Source of the DNA: Galactobacter sp.
Lineage (GTDB): Bacteria; Actinomycetota; Actinomycetes; Actinomycetales; Micrococcaceae
Reading direction: 5' to 3'
Length of the DNA stretch: 7,394 nt
Assembly: GCA_022712075.1 (NCBI GenBank)
Contig: JALAHE010000294.1
Span: forward strand, 1-7,394
Shown: positions 1 through 5,885 of the stretch, piece by piece
Layout of the letters: each line of letters opens with the position of its first letter
Position numbering within the stretch: the first letter of the stretch is position 1
Notes under the pieces: generated by a model
What the model was told of the DNA's origin: nothing
The model's database searches: none
Seen by the model: only the letters and a program-made list of their open reading frames with translations
Made by a program: the position numbers and the translations under genes

Positions 1-549
1 GACACGGACGTGGGCGATGAGCTCGGCGGGGTGGGTGAGGGCTGGTGGCCGCAAGGCATCCATCAGATCCCGCTCAACGCACTAGGCGTGCCCGACCCCG
101 AGGCGCTGATCGACCTGCGCTTCGCCCGCGTCGGAGGCGACGGCACCCCCGTCCCCCTCTCAGCTGTCATGCATCTGCTCTGCGACGCGGCCCTGCAAGT
201 CATGCTCACCGACCCGGTCGGCGTCCCGTTGAAACTCGGACGAGCCCAACGCCTCTTCACCCGAGACCAGCGCCGGGTCTTGATCGCCCGCGATCACCAC
301 TGCCGGGCACCCGGCTGCGGCATCCCAGGCCAATGGTGCGAAGTCCACCACGTGATCCCCTGGCAAGACGGCGGCAAAACCAACGTCACCAACGCGATCC
401 TGCTGTGCAACTTCCACCACCACGAAATCGACCGCGCCCGACTCCAAGTCACCCACCACCCCGACACCAACACGCGCTTCGACCACAAATACACCGTCGA
501 ACCCACCTGGACCCCACCGAACCGCGCCCACTACCGCCCCACCGGATAG
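1..549 (+). CDS. HNH endonuclease, DUF222-type (3' part; start lies outside the window)
   Basis: The frame is open from the first base of the window to a TAG at 547-549, so the 182 residues seen are the C-terminal part of a longer protein; the GTG at 10 is unlikely to be the true start. The visible part has the linker typical of DUF222/HNH proteins (a stretch like LKLGRAQRLFTRDQRRVLIA, bases 229-288), then a zinc-type HNH nuclease module: CRAPGC (bases 301-318), CEVHHVIPW (337-363, the first His pair), an Asn in TNVTNAILLC (382-411) and the final HHH cluster (415-423). Family knowledge: these proteins occur in several copies in many actinobacterial genomes and are predicted metal-dependent DNA nucleases of unclear role. 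The HNH residues all look intact, so there is no sign of decay. It points toward the ribokinase gene and is not co-transcribed with the other genes here. The family assignment is secure; the biological role is unknown. Confidence 0.9.
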   Translation, partial: DTDVGDELGGVGEGWWPQGIHQIPLNALGVPDPEALIDLRFARVGGDGTPVPLSAVMHLLCDAALQVMLTDPVGVPLKLGRAQRLFTRDQRRVLIARDHHCRAPGCGIPGQWCEVHHVIPWQDGGKTNVTNAILLCNFHHHEIDRARLQVTHHPDTNTRFDHKYTVEPTWTPPNRAHYRPTG

Positions 550-592
550 GCGTGCCGGCTACGTGGCGCCGGCTCAACGGCGCGGTGAAGGT

Positions 593-644
593 GCCGCGGC
601 GGGGAGACCGGGTCTGCTTTCAGCCCTTCCCCTCGCCGTGCGGC
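593..644. terminator. Imperfect GC-rich hairpin in convergent intergenic gap (possible bidirectional terminator)
   Basis: The gap 550-738 lies between the converging HNH gene and ribokinase gene and has no coding potential I can support. Within it, gccgc (593-597) pairs with gcggc (640-644) and ggcg (598-601) with cgcc (634-637), separated by a 2-base bulge, with a large loop that can fold a small gacc/ggtc hairpin. A second weak hairpin uses gccggc at 554-559 and 568-573. Neither has a T-tract, as is common for actinobacterial terminators. The convergent setting favours a terminator, but in DNA this GC-rich the pairing could be chance. Confidence 0.3.
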
Positions 645-738
645 TCGGGCCGGACACTCCCCCTGACTGGCTGAACGGCCGCGGGGCACCCAGGCTAGCG
701 CCGGGCACGCCCCGTCGCCACGACAAGACGGCGCGCGA

Positions 739-1641
739 TCAGGCCTCGAAAGGCACCGCGCCCTTGGCCGGATAGGACGCCTGCGCGCCGGGTCGGGTCA
801 CGGTGTCGGCGGCAAAGCGGGCGGCGAAGCGCGCTGCCTCCACGAGCGACTCCCCCGCCGCCAACCGGGCGGCGAGCGCGCCCACGAACGCATCGCCGGC
901 GCCGGTGGCGTCCACGGCGCTCACCGACACGGACGGGACGTCCGCGGTCCCCGCGGCGTCGGACACCAAGGCCCCGCGCGAGCCCCGCGTCATGACCACC
1001 GAGGCCACGCCCTGCTCGCGCAGCGCGGCGACCACGGCCGCGTCGTCGAGCCCCGCCGGGTCCTGTCCCAACTGGGCGAGCATCAGCGCACCCTCGTGTT
1101 CGTTGACCACGAGCGGATCCGCGGACAGGACGGCGGCGCGCGGCAGCTCGATGACGGGCGCCAGGTTCAGGACCACACGCCCACGGGCCGTCGCCACGGC
1201 GGCGTCGACGCCGTCGGCCGGGATCTCGCCCTGAAGGACCACGACTCCCTCGACGACGTCCTGGCGCAGCGTCACCGCCGCTCCGTCCAGCGCTGCATTG
1301 GCGCCGGGGATCACGATGATGTTGTTCTCGCCCTGCGCATCTACGGCGATGAGCGCCGTGCCGGTCGGCAGCGCCGCATCGCGCAGCAGGTGCTCGAGGT
1401 CCACGCCGTCGGCCTCCAACAACTCCAAGGCCTGCCCCGCGGCTGCGTCCTGCCCCACAGCGCTCACGAAGCGCACGGACGCCCCGGCACGCGACGCGGC
1501 GAGGGCCTGGTTGGCGCCCTTGCCGCCCGGCGAATGCGTCAGGGTCTCCCCCAGCAGGGTCTCCCCCGGTCCGGGCAGGCGCGGCACGGTGGCCGTGATG
1601 TCCAGATTGGTGGATCCGATGACGGTGATGTCGACGCTCAC
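739..1641 (-). CDS. rbsK: Ribokinase (PfkB family)
   Basis: Phosphorylates D-ribose to ribose 5-phosphate with ATP in the cytoplasm, feeding the pentose phosphate pathway and nucleotide synthesis. With a GTG start the protein is 300 residues, close to the roughly 309 of E. coli RbsK. Motifs run in the expected order: GSTNLD (residues 9-14, ribose-binding Asn12/Asp14), GGKGANQ (39-45), PTGTALI (92-98), PGAN (112-115), NLAP (159-162), the NxxE motif N180-E183, TRGSRG (218-223, nucleotide binding) and the PfkB signature DATGAGD (244-250), whose Asp250 is the predicted catalytic base. An in-frame ATG lies 36 bases upstream at 1677, but the GTG at 1641 has a GGGAG box 6 bases before it and protein homology starts there, so I prefer GTG. 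The gene follows the lipoprotein gene by 58 bp on the same strand. No ribose transporter or LacI regulator is beside it, so a ribose-like substrate is likely from motifs but not proven by context. Confidence 0.92.
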   Translation of the reverse strand: MSVDITVIGSTNLDITATVPRLPGPGETLLGETLTHSPGGKGANQALAASRAGASVRFVSAVGQDAAAGQALELLEADGVDLEHLLRDAALPTGTALIAVDAQGENNIIVIPGANAALDGAAVTLRQDVVEGVVVLQGEIPADGVDAAVATARGRVVLNLAPVIELPRAAVLSADPLVVNEHEGALMLAQLGQDPAGLDDAAVVAALREQGVASVVMTRGSRGALVSDAAGTADVPSVSVSAVDATGAGDAFVGALAARLAAGESLVEAARFAARFAADTVTRPGAQASYPAKGAVPFEA

Positions 1642-1647
1642 GCGGGG

Positions 1648-1652
1648 CTCCC
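1648..1652 (-). promoter_or_regulatory. Ribosome binding site that decides the rbsK start
   Basis: GGGAG on the minus strand ends 6 bases before the GTG at 1641. The alternative ATG at 1677 has no comparable box and would sit only 3 bases after the candidate -10 hexamer at 1681-1686, which makes it an unlikely start. Confidence 0.7.
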
Positions 1653-1680
1653 AGAGGTCAGTGGCGGGAAGGGGCATCCC

Positions 1681-1686
1681 AGCCTA
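1681..1686 (-). promoter_or_regulatory. Candidate -10 hexamer for rbsK
   Basis: TAGGCT on the minus strand fits the actinobacterial TANNNT -10 pattern and would start transcription near 1674, giving a leader of about 33 bases before the GTG. No good -35 box is seen 16-18 bases upstream. The hexamer lies 14 bases beyond the lipoprotein stop, so rbsK could be transcribed alone or by read-through. Confidence 0.4.
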
Positions 1687-1699
1687 CCGCCGCTGAAAG

Positions 1700-2128
1700 T
1701 CAGGAACAGGGACCCAGAATGGAGACGGAGAACTCCGCGCCGCGGGCGCGCAGCGTGAGGGATCCGCCATCTGGGCGCCGGGCCGAGAGGATGTACCCGT
1801 CCGTAGGCGGTTCGATGATGAGGGAGTTCGTCCCGTAGCCCATGTCTGCCAGGAGTTCCTTAAGCGCCTGCTCGTCGAAGGGCTCGGCGGTGGTCCCGCT
1901 CGCCTCGGCGACCGCCTGGCGTTGCCCATCGCTGGACGGGCACGTCACCGTTTGCGGCTCGGCCCTCTGCACGTCGCCGAGCGGGACCTTGTCCACCCAA
2001 CGATCCAGTTCGTCCTGCACCGGTCGTGTATCCGGCGCGGCGGCGCAGCCGGCCAACGCCAGCCCCGCACCCACGGCGACGAGCGCCACCCAGGCGCCCG
2101 CCCGCCGTCGTGCTCTGTGTTCCCCCAT
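1700..2128 (-). CDS. Small putative lipoprotein of unknown function
   Basis: A 142-residue protein with a classic lipoprotein signal: an Arg-rich n-region (HRARRR, residues 4-9), a hydrophobic core (about 12-24) and the lipobox LAGC with the lipidated Cys at residue 28. After processing, about 115 residues would sit on the outer face of the cytoplasmic membrane. The mature part is acidic, with no enzymatic motif that I recognise. It has two more cysteines, Cys63 and Cys141, which could form a disulfide joining the middle of the protein to its C-terminus; that is inference. The C-terminal half (a region around GYILSARRPDGGSLTLRARG) looks like alternating beta strands. ATG at 2128 is the only sensible start because the signal peptide begins there. 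No clear ribosome binding site is present; a -10-like hexamer 7 bases upstream suggests a leaderless mRNA. It lies between gatB and rbsK with no evident functional link to either. Confidence 0.85.
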   Translation of the reverse strand: MGEHRARRRAGAWVALVAVGAGLALAGCAAAPDTRPVQDELDRWVDKVPLGDVQRAEPQTVTCPSSDGQRQAVAEASGTTAEPFDEQALKELLADMGYGTNSLIIEPPTDGYILSARRPDGGSLTLRARGAEFSVSILGPCS

Positions 2129-2135
2129 GCGCGCG

Positions 2136-2141
2136 ACCCTA
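2136..2141 (-). promoter_or_regulatory. Candidate -10 hexamer giving a leaderless lipoprotein mRNA
   Basis: TAGGGT on the minus strand fits TANNNT. Exactly 7 bases (cgcgcgc) separate it from the ATG at 2128, so the first transcribed base would be the A of ATG or very near it. Leaderless mRNAs are common in actinobacteria. No convincing -35 is seen; the -35 position falls in the arm of the inverted repeat at 2154-2213. Confidence 0.45.
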
Positions 2142-2153
2142 CCCGCGAACGCG

Positions 2154-2213
2154 CGATCGGAGTGCCGAAAGCCATGAAAAGCCTCTTCGAGGCGACTTTT
2201 GGCACTCCGATCG
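2154..2213. repeat. Long inverted repeat enclosing a terminator-like hairpin (gatB / lipoprotein gap)
   Basis: The arms cgatcggagtgcc (2154-2166) and its exact complement (2201-2213) form a 13-bp perfect stem. It continues after one G·T pair (2167/2200) with four more pairs (2168-2171 with 2196-2199). The interior holds a second hairpin, gcctc (2181-2185), loop ttc, gaggc (2189-2193), flanked by aaaa (2177-2180) and tttt (2197-2200). Read on the gatB strand, the inner hairpin is followed directly by TTTT, as in an intrinsic terminator. The element starts about 50 bases past the gatB stop and ends 25 bases before the lipoprotein start. It is most simply a terminator for gatCAB. The long perfect outer arms could also be an operator over the lipoprotein promoter or the ends of a small dispersed element. 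No second copy is in this window. Confidence 0.6.
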
Positions 2214-2220
2214 GGAGCGG

Positions 2221-2258
2221 CGCGGGCGGACCCGCGGCGACGGGGCTCCGAGAGCCCC
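2221..2258 (-). terminator. Two hairpins just after the gatB stop
   Basis: ggggctc (2242-2248) and gagcccc (2252-2258) form a perfect 7-bp stem with a 3-base loop, beginning 5 bases after the gatB TAG. A second hairpin follows, with cgcggg (2221-2226) pairing with cccgcg (2231-2236). Neither has a T-tract. Together with the inverted repeat at 2154-2213 they make three stacked hairpins at the 3' end of the gat operon, consistent with termination or 3'-end protection of the mRNA. Confidence 0.5.
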
Positions 2259-2263
2259 TGGGA

Positions 2264-3772
2264 CTAGCCCTGAACCCCGAGCTTCTCGAGGACCAGCTCG
2301 CGCACGCGGCCGGCGTCGGCCTGGCCGCGGGTGGCCTTCATGACCGGGCCGATGAGGGCGCCGATCGCCTGAACCTTGCCTGCCTTGATCTTCTCGACCA
2401 CGTCCGGCGCGCCGGCCATGGCCTCCTCGATCGCGGCGAGCAGCGGGCCGTCGTCGGACACCACGGCGAGGCCCTTGGCCTCGACGATGGCGCCCGGGCG
2501 ACCCTCGCCCGCTGCCACGAGCTTCAGGACCTGCTTGCCGATCTTGTCGTTGATCTTCTTCTCGGCGATCAGCGCCTCGATCTCGACGACGTCGGCGGGC
2601 AGGATGCCCTGCTCCGTGGGGTCCAGATCGGAATCCTTGGCCAGGCGGGAGATCTCGCCCATCCACCACTTGCGGGCCGCGGCCGGCGTGGCACCGGCGG
2701 TGACAGTCTCGTCGATCGCCGTGTCCAGGCCGGCGTTGACGACGTCGCGGAACTCCTCGTCGGAGAAACCCCACTCGCCCTGCAGGCGCGTGCGGCGCGC
2801 GGCCGGCAGCTCCGGCAGGGTCGCGCGGATCTCCTCGACGCGCTCGCGAGAGGTCACCACGGGAACCAGGTCCGGCTCCGGGAAGTAGCGGTAGTCATCC
2901 GCATCCGACTTGGGGCGGCCGGAGGACGTGGTGCGGGTGTCCTCGTGCCAGTGGCGGGTCTCCTGGACCACGGACTCGCCGGCGTCCAGGATCGCCGCGT
3001 GGCGCTCGATCTCGTAGCGAACGGCGCGCTCGATGGAGCGCAGCGAGTTCACATTCTTGGTCTCCGAGCGGGTGCCGAGCTTGTCGGCGCCGATCGGGGC
3101 CAGCGAGACATTGGCGTCGCAGCGGACGTTGCCGCGCTCCATGCGGGCGTCCGAGACATCCAGGGCCTTCACGATGTCGCGGATGGCTGCCACGTACTTG
3201 CGGCCGAGCTCCGGGGCATCGGCGCCCACACCCAGGATGGGGCGGGTGACGATCTCCACGAGCGGCACGCCGGCGCGGTTGTAGTCGACCAGCGAGGCCG
3301 AGGCGCCCTGGATGCGGCCCGAGGCGCCGCCGAGGTGCGTGAGCTTGCCGGCGTCCTCCTCCATGTGGGCGCGCTCGATGTCCACGCGGATCACGCGGCC
3401 GGAATCCAGCTCGATGTCCAGCCAGCCGTCGAACGCGATCGGCTCGTCGTACTGCGAGGTCTGGAAGTTCTTCGGGTTATCCGGGTAGAAGTAGTTCTTC
3501 CGGGCGAAGCGGCAGGACTCGGCGATGGAGCAGTTCAGCGCCAGGCCCAGCTTGATCGAGTACTCGATCGCCTTGTCGTTGACGACCGGCAGGGTGCCCG
3601 GCAGGCCGAGGTCCACGGGCGTGACGTTGGTGTTCGCCTCGTCGCCGAACTCGTTCGGCGCGTCGGAGAACATCTTGGTCTTGGTGTTCAGCTCCACGTG
3701 CACCTCGAAGCCCAGGGCGGGCGCGTAGCGCGTGAGGGCCTCGTCGAAGTCGACCAGAGCGTCGGTGCTCAT
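2264..3772 (-). CDS. gatB: Aspartyl/glutamyl-tRNA amidotransferase subunit B
   Basis: GatB binds the misacylated tRNA, activates its side-chain carboxylate with ATP and passes it ammonia made by GatA, as part of the GatCAB complex in the cytoplasm. The 502-residue protein is of full length for the family. Diagnostic motifs are NYFYPDNPKNFQTSQYD (residues 93-109), the family signature LVDYNRAGVPLVEIV (161-175), MERGNVRCDANVS (211-223) and DYRYFPEPDL (293-302). A helical YqeY-like tail (about 355-502) ends in GQADAGRVRELVLEKLG, the segment expected to contact the tRNA elbow. The frame is open 25 codons further upstream, but that part lies inside gatA; the ATG at 3772 overlaps the gatA stop by one base (TGATG) and has an AAGGAAGG box at 3782-3789, so it is the start. 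The overlap implies translational coupling to gatA. It is the last gene of the operon and is followed by hairpins. Confidence 0.98.
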   Translation of the reverse strand: MSTDALVDFDEALTRYAPALGFEVHVELNTKTKMFSDAPNEFGDEANTNVTPVDLGLPGTLPVVNDKAIEYSIKLGLALNCSIAESCRFARKNYFYPDNPKNFQTSQYDEPIAFDGWLDIELDSGRVIRVDIERAHMEEDAGKLTHLGGASGRIQGASASLVDYNRAGVPLVEIVTRPILGVGADAPELGRKYVAAIRDIVKALDVSDARMERGNVRCDANVSLAPIGADKLGTRSETKNVNSLRSIERAVRYEIERHAAILDAGESVVQETRHWHEDTRTTSSGRPKSDADDYRYFPEPDLVPVVTSRERVEEIRATLPELPAARRTRLQGEWGFSDEEFRDVVNAGLDTAIDETVTAGATPAAARKWWMGEISRLAKDSDLDPTEQGILPADVVEIEALIAEKKINDKIGKQVLKLVAAGEGRPGAIVEAKGLAVVSDDGPLLAAIEEAMAGAPDVVEKIKAGKVQAIGALIGPVMKATRGQADAGRVRELVLEKLGVQG

Positions 3773-5328
3773 CAGTTCTTGCCTTCCTTGGCCGCGGCGA
3801 CGGCCTGCTCGAGATCCTGGGCCTCGGAGAGCAGCGGGTGGCCCCACTGCTTCACGAGCGAGTCCTCCAGCGCGGCGGCGACGCGGTACATGCGCGCGTC
3901 CTCGTGGGCCGGGGCGAGGAACTGGATGCCCACCGGCAGGCCCTCGGAGAGGCCGCCCGGGATGGAGATGCCGGGGACGCCGGCCAGGTTGGCCGGGATG
4001 GTGGCGATGTCGTTGAGGTACATGGCCAGCGGGTCGTCGATCTTAGAGCCCAGCTCGAACGCCACGGTCGGGGCCGTGGGCGAGATCAGCACGTCGGCCT
4101 GCTCGAACGCGGCGGCGAAGTCGCGCTGGATGAGCGTGCGCACCTTCTGGGCCGAGCCGTAGTAGGCGTCGTAGTAACCGGCGGACAGGGCGTAGGTGCC
4201 AAGGATGATGCGGCGCTTGACCTCGTCGCCGAAGCCGGCGGCGCGGGTCGCGCCCATGACGCGTTCGATCGTGACGTTGCCGTCCTCGGGGAGCACGCGG
4301 TTGCCGTAACGCACGCCGTCGAACTTGGCGAGGTTGGAGGACATCTCCGAGGGCATGATCAGGTAGTACGCGGCCAGGGCGTACTTGAAGTTGGGGCAGG
4401 AGACCGTGACGATCTCGGCGCCGCGGGCCTTCAGCAGCGCCAGCGACTCCTCGAAGCGCGCCTTGACGCCCTCCTCGTAGCCCTCGCCGCCGAGCTCCTC
4501 GATGACGCCGACGCGCACGCCGGCCAGATCGCCGGCGGCACCCTCGCGGGCGGCGTCGGCCAGGGCCGGGACGGCCTCGGGAAGCGAGGTGGAGTCCTTG
4601 GGGTCGTGGCCGCCGATGAGCTCCTGCAGCAGCGCGGAGTCAAGCACGGTGCGGGCCACGGGGCCGATCTGATCCAGCGAGGACGCCATGGCGATCGCGC
4701 CGTAGCGGGAGACCGCTCCGTAGGTGGGCTTGGCGCCCACGGTGCCGGTCACCGCGCCGGGCTGGCGGATGGAGCCGCCCGTGTCGGTGCCGAGGGCCAG
4801 GGGCGCCTCGAAGGCCGCCACGGCCGCGGCCGAGCCGCCGCCGGAGCCGCCCGGGATGCGGGCGAGGTCCCACGGGTTGCGCGTGTTGCCGAAGGCGGAG
4901 TGCTCCGTGGAGGAACCCTGGGCAAACTCGTCAAGGTTCGTCTTGCCGAGCATCGGCAGCTTGGCGGCGCGGATCTTCTCGATCACGGTGGCGTCGTAGG
5001 GCGAAACCCAGCCCTCGAGCATGCGGGAACCGGCCGTGGTCGGCTGGCCCTTCGTCACGATGAGGTCCTTGATGGCGATCGGCACGCCGGCGAGCGCGTG
5101 CAGGGCCTCGGCCTCGGCGCCGCCGGCGGCGCGGATCGCGTCCACCTCGGCGGCGACCGCGAGGGCCTCCTCGGCGTTGATGTGCAGGAAGGCGTGGACG
5201 CCGTGCTCGGCGTCATCCACGGCGGCGATGCGCGCCAGGTGGGCGTTCACGGCCTCGACCGAGGTGACCTCGCCGGAACGCAGCTTCTCGGCGAGCTCGG
5301 CCGCGGAGAGCGAAATGATGTTCGTCAT
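3772..5328 (-). CDS. gatA: Aspartyl/glutamyl-tRNA amidotransferase subunit A
   Basis: GatA is the glutaminase of GatCAB: it releases ammonia from glutamine, which passes to GatB. The 518-residue protein carries the amidase-signature triad: Lys87 in VPIAIKDL, cis-Ser162 in PGGSGGGS and nucleophile Ser186 in DTGGSIRQPG. All three are offset by +8 from the S. aureus GatA residues (79, 154, 178 by my recollection), so the enzyme should be active. Other conserved blocks are KPTYGAVSRYG (200-210), SSLDQIGPVART (216-227), KRRIILGTYALSAGYYDAYY (371-390) and DDPLAMYLND (431-440). The C-terminal tail after about residue 495 is acidic and a little longer than in many relatives. ATG at 5328 follows gatC after 8 bp; the nearest ribosome-binding match, GAGGA at 5341-5345 inside the end of gatC, is 12 bases away, so coupling to gatC translation may matter. 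The stop overlaps the gatB ATG. Confidence 0.98.
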   Translation of the reverse strand: MTNIISLSAAELAEKLRSGEVTSVEAVNAHLARIAAVDDAEHGVHAFLHINAEEALAVAAEVDAIRAAGGAEAEALHALAGVPIAIKDLIVTKGQPTTAGSRMLEGWVSPYDATVIEKIRAAKLPMLGKTNLDEFAQGSSTEHSAFGNTRNPWDLARIPGGSGGGSAAAVAAFEAPLALGTDTGGSIRQPGAVTGTVGAKPTYGAVSRYGAIAMASSLDQIGPVARTVLDSALLQELIGGHDPKDSTSLPEAVPALADAAREGAAGDLAGVRVGVIEELGGEGYEEGVKARFEESLALLKARGAEIVTVSCPNFKYALAAYYLIMPSEMSSNLAKFDGVRYGNRVLPEDGNVTIERVMGATRAAGFGDEVKRRIILGTYALSAGYYDAYYGSAQKVRTLIQRDFAAAFEQADVLISPTAPTVAFELGSKIDDPLAMYLNDIATIPANLAGVPGISIPGGLSEGLPVGIQFLAPAHEDARMYRVAAALEDSLVKQWGHPLLSEAQDLEQAVAAAKEGKN

Positions 5329-5336
5329 GAAAGTGA

Positions 5337-5633
5337 TCAGTCCTCGTCCAGAATCGCGGGCACCTTGAAACGGCCGTCCTGCTGGTCGGGGGCGCCGGAG
5401 AGCGCCTCCTCCTGCGTGAGGGTCACGCCGACCACGTCCTCGCGGAACACGTTCGTGAGCGGGATCGGGTGGCTCGTCGCGGGGACGTCGTCGCCCGCAA
5501 CCTCGGACACGGACGCAATGGCGTCGACGATGGCGTCGAGCTCGCCGGCCATGCGGTCCAGCTCCGCATCGCTCATCGCGATGTGGGCCAGCTCGGCCAG
5601 GTGAGCCACGTCGTCACGACTGATGGCAGACAT
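5337..5633 (-). CDS. gatC: Aspartyl/glutamyl-tRNA amidotransferase subunit C
   Basis: GatC is the small non-catalytic subunit that wraps around the GatA-GatB interface and stabilises the complex. The 98-residue protein is of normal length and has the family pattern: an N-terminal DDVAHLAELAHI helix (residues 7-18), the helix with ELDRMAGELDAIVDAI (24-39), the DVPATSHPIPLTNVFREDVV stretch (49-68) and the C-terminal GRFKVPAIL (87-95) that packs on GatA. The start ATG at 5633 has a GGGAG box (5638-5642) 4 bases upstream. It is the first gene of the gatCAB operon; a candidate -10 lies at 5668-5673. The sequence is very like that of Micrococcaceae GatC as I remember it, which is the main taxonomic hint in the window. 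Confidence 0.97.
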   Translation of the reverse strand: MSAISRDDVAHLAELAHIAMSDAELDRMAGELDAIVDAIASVSEVAGDDVPATSHPIPLTNVFREDVVGVTLTQEEALSGAPDQQDGRFKVPAILDED

Positions 5634-5667
5634 ATCACTCCCAAGGGAAGACTTCGGTGTTGCCCTC

Positions 5668-5673
5668 AGTCTA
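5668..5673 (-). promoter_or_regulatory. Candidate -10 hexamer for gatCAB
   Basis: TAGACT on the minus strand fits TANNNT and would start transcription near 5661, giving a leader of about 28 bases with the GGGAG box near its end. It is the most AT-containing hexamer in an otherwise GC-saturated gap. The -35 position (about 5691-5696) has no TTGACA-like sequence. Confidence 0.45.
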
Positions 5674-5731
5674 GTGCGCCGAGGCGCGCCACCGCCGCGC
5701 GGGCGGCCACGCTACGGCGTGAGCCAAGGCA

Positions 5732-5782
5732 CGACGACGCGGCGGGGGCGCCTCACGCGCCCGGCCCGCCGAGGCGTCGTCG
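5732..5782. terminator. Large bulged hairpin in the gatC upstream gap
   Basis: cgacgacgc (5732-5740) pairs with gcgtcgtcg (5774-5782), 9 bp. After a 3-base bulge (gag, 5771-5773), ggcggg (5741-5746) pairs with cccgcc (5765-5770), 6 bp. The tip can fold ggcgc (5747-5751) with gcgcc (5757-5761) around the loop ctcac. This gives about 20 base pairs in 51 bases. It lies about 100-150 bases after the stop of the cap-like gene and about 60 bases upstream of the gatC -10, so it would separate the two transcripts. There is no T-tract on either side. Confidence 0.5.
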
Positions 5783-5810
5783 GGCGTTGGGCGCCGCGAG
5801 CGGCGGGAGG

Positions 5811-5829
5811 CCGGCCGCCCGGCGGCCGG
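5811..5829. terminator. Perfect 9-bp palindrome, probable terminator of the cap-like gene
   Basis: ccggccgcc and its exact complement are separated by a single c, giving a 19-base palindrome that can form a 7-bp hairpin with a 5-base loop. It starts 56 bases after the stop of the cap-like gene on the minus strand. A weaker cgccgc/gcggcg pair sits at 5792-5805. The remainder of the 252-bp gap 5634-5885 shows no coding potential I can support. Confidence 0.5.
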
Positions 5830-5885
5830 GACTCTTCTCGCTCTTGGCTGGGGAAAGACCGGCGCGGTGCCGATGAGGCGTGGGC

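Noticed and set aside
1..549. HNH gene as a mobile element or intein/homing endonuclease
   Set aside because: Only the DUF222-type linker and HNH module are visible, with no terminal repeats, splice motifs or intron structure; the rest of the gene is outside the window.
45..674. A 209-codon plus-strand frame overlapping the HNH gene
   Set aside because: Its sequence is Pro/Arg-rich low complexity in another frame of a clear HNH gene, with no supporting start signal.
1642..1677. A 12-residue longer ribokinase starting at ATG 1677
   Set aside because: The extra residues are not part of the family; the ATG lies 3 bases from the candidate -10 and lacks a ribosome binding site, whereas GTG 1641 has one at good spacing.
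1922..4162. A 746-codon open frame on the plus strand
   Set aside because: It runs antisense to gatB and parts of the flanking genes, and its translation is Gly/Ala/Arg/Leu-rich with no recognisable motif. Long antisense open frames are expected in GC-rich genes whose third codon position is nearly always G or C.
3772..5328. Possible loss of an active-site Ser in GatA (GGSGGGS where some relatives have GGSSGGS)
   Set aside because: The cis-Ser is the first Ser of the block (residue 162), which is kept; the Gly at the next position is usual in actinobacterial GatA as I recall it.
3838..5604. A 588-codon open frame on the plus strand
   Set aside because: It is antisense to gatA and gatC, which are unmistakable; composition is repetitive Gly/Val/Arg/Asp-His as expected of a codon-bias shadow.
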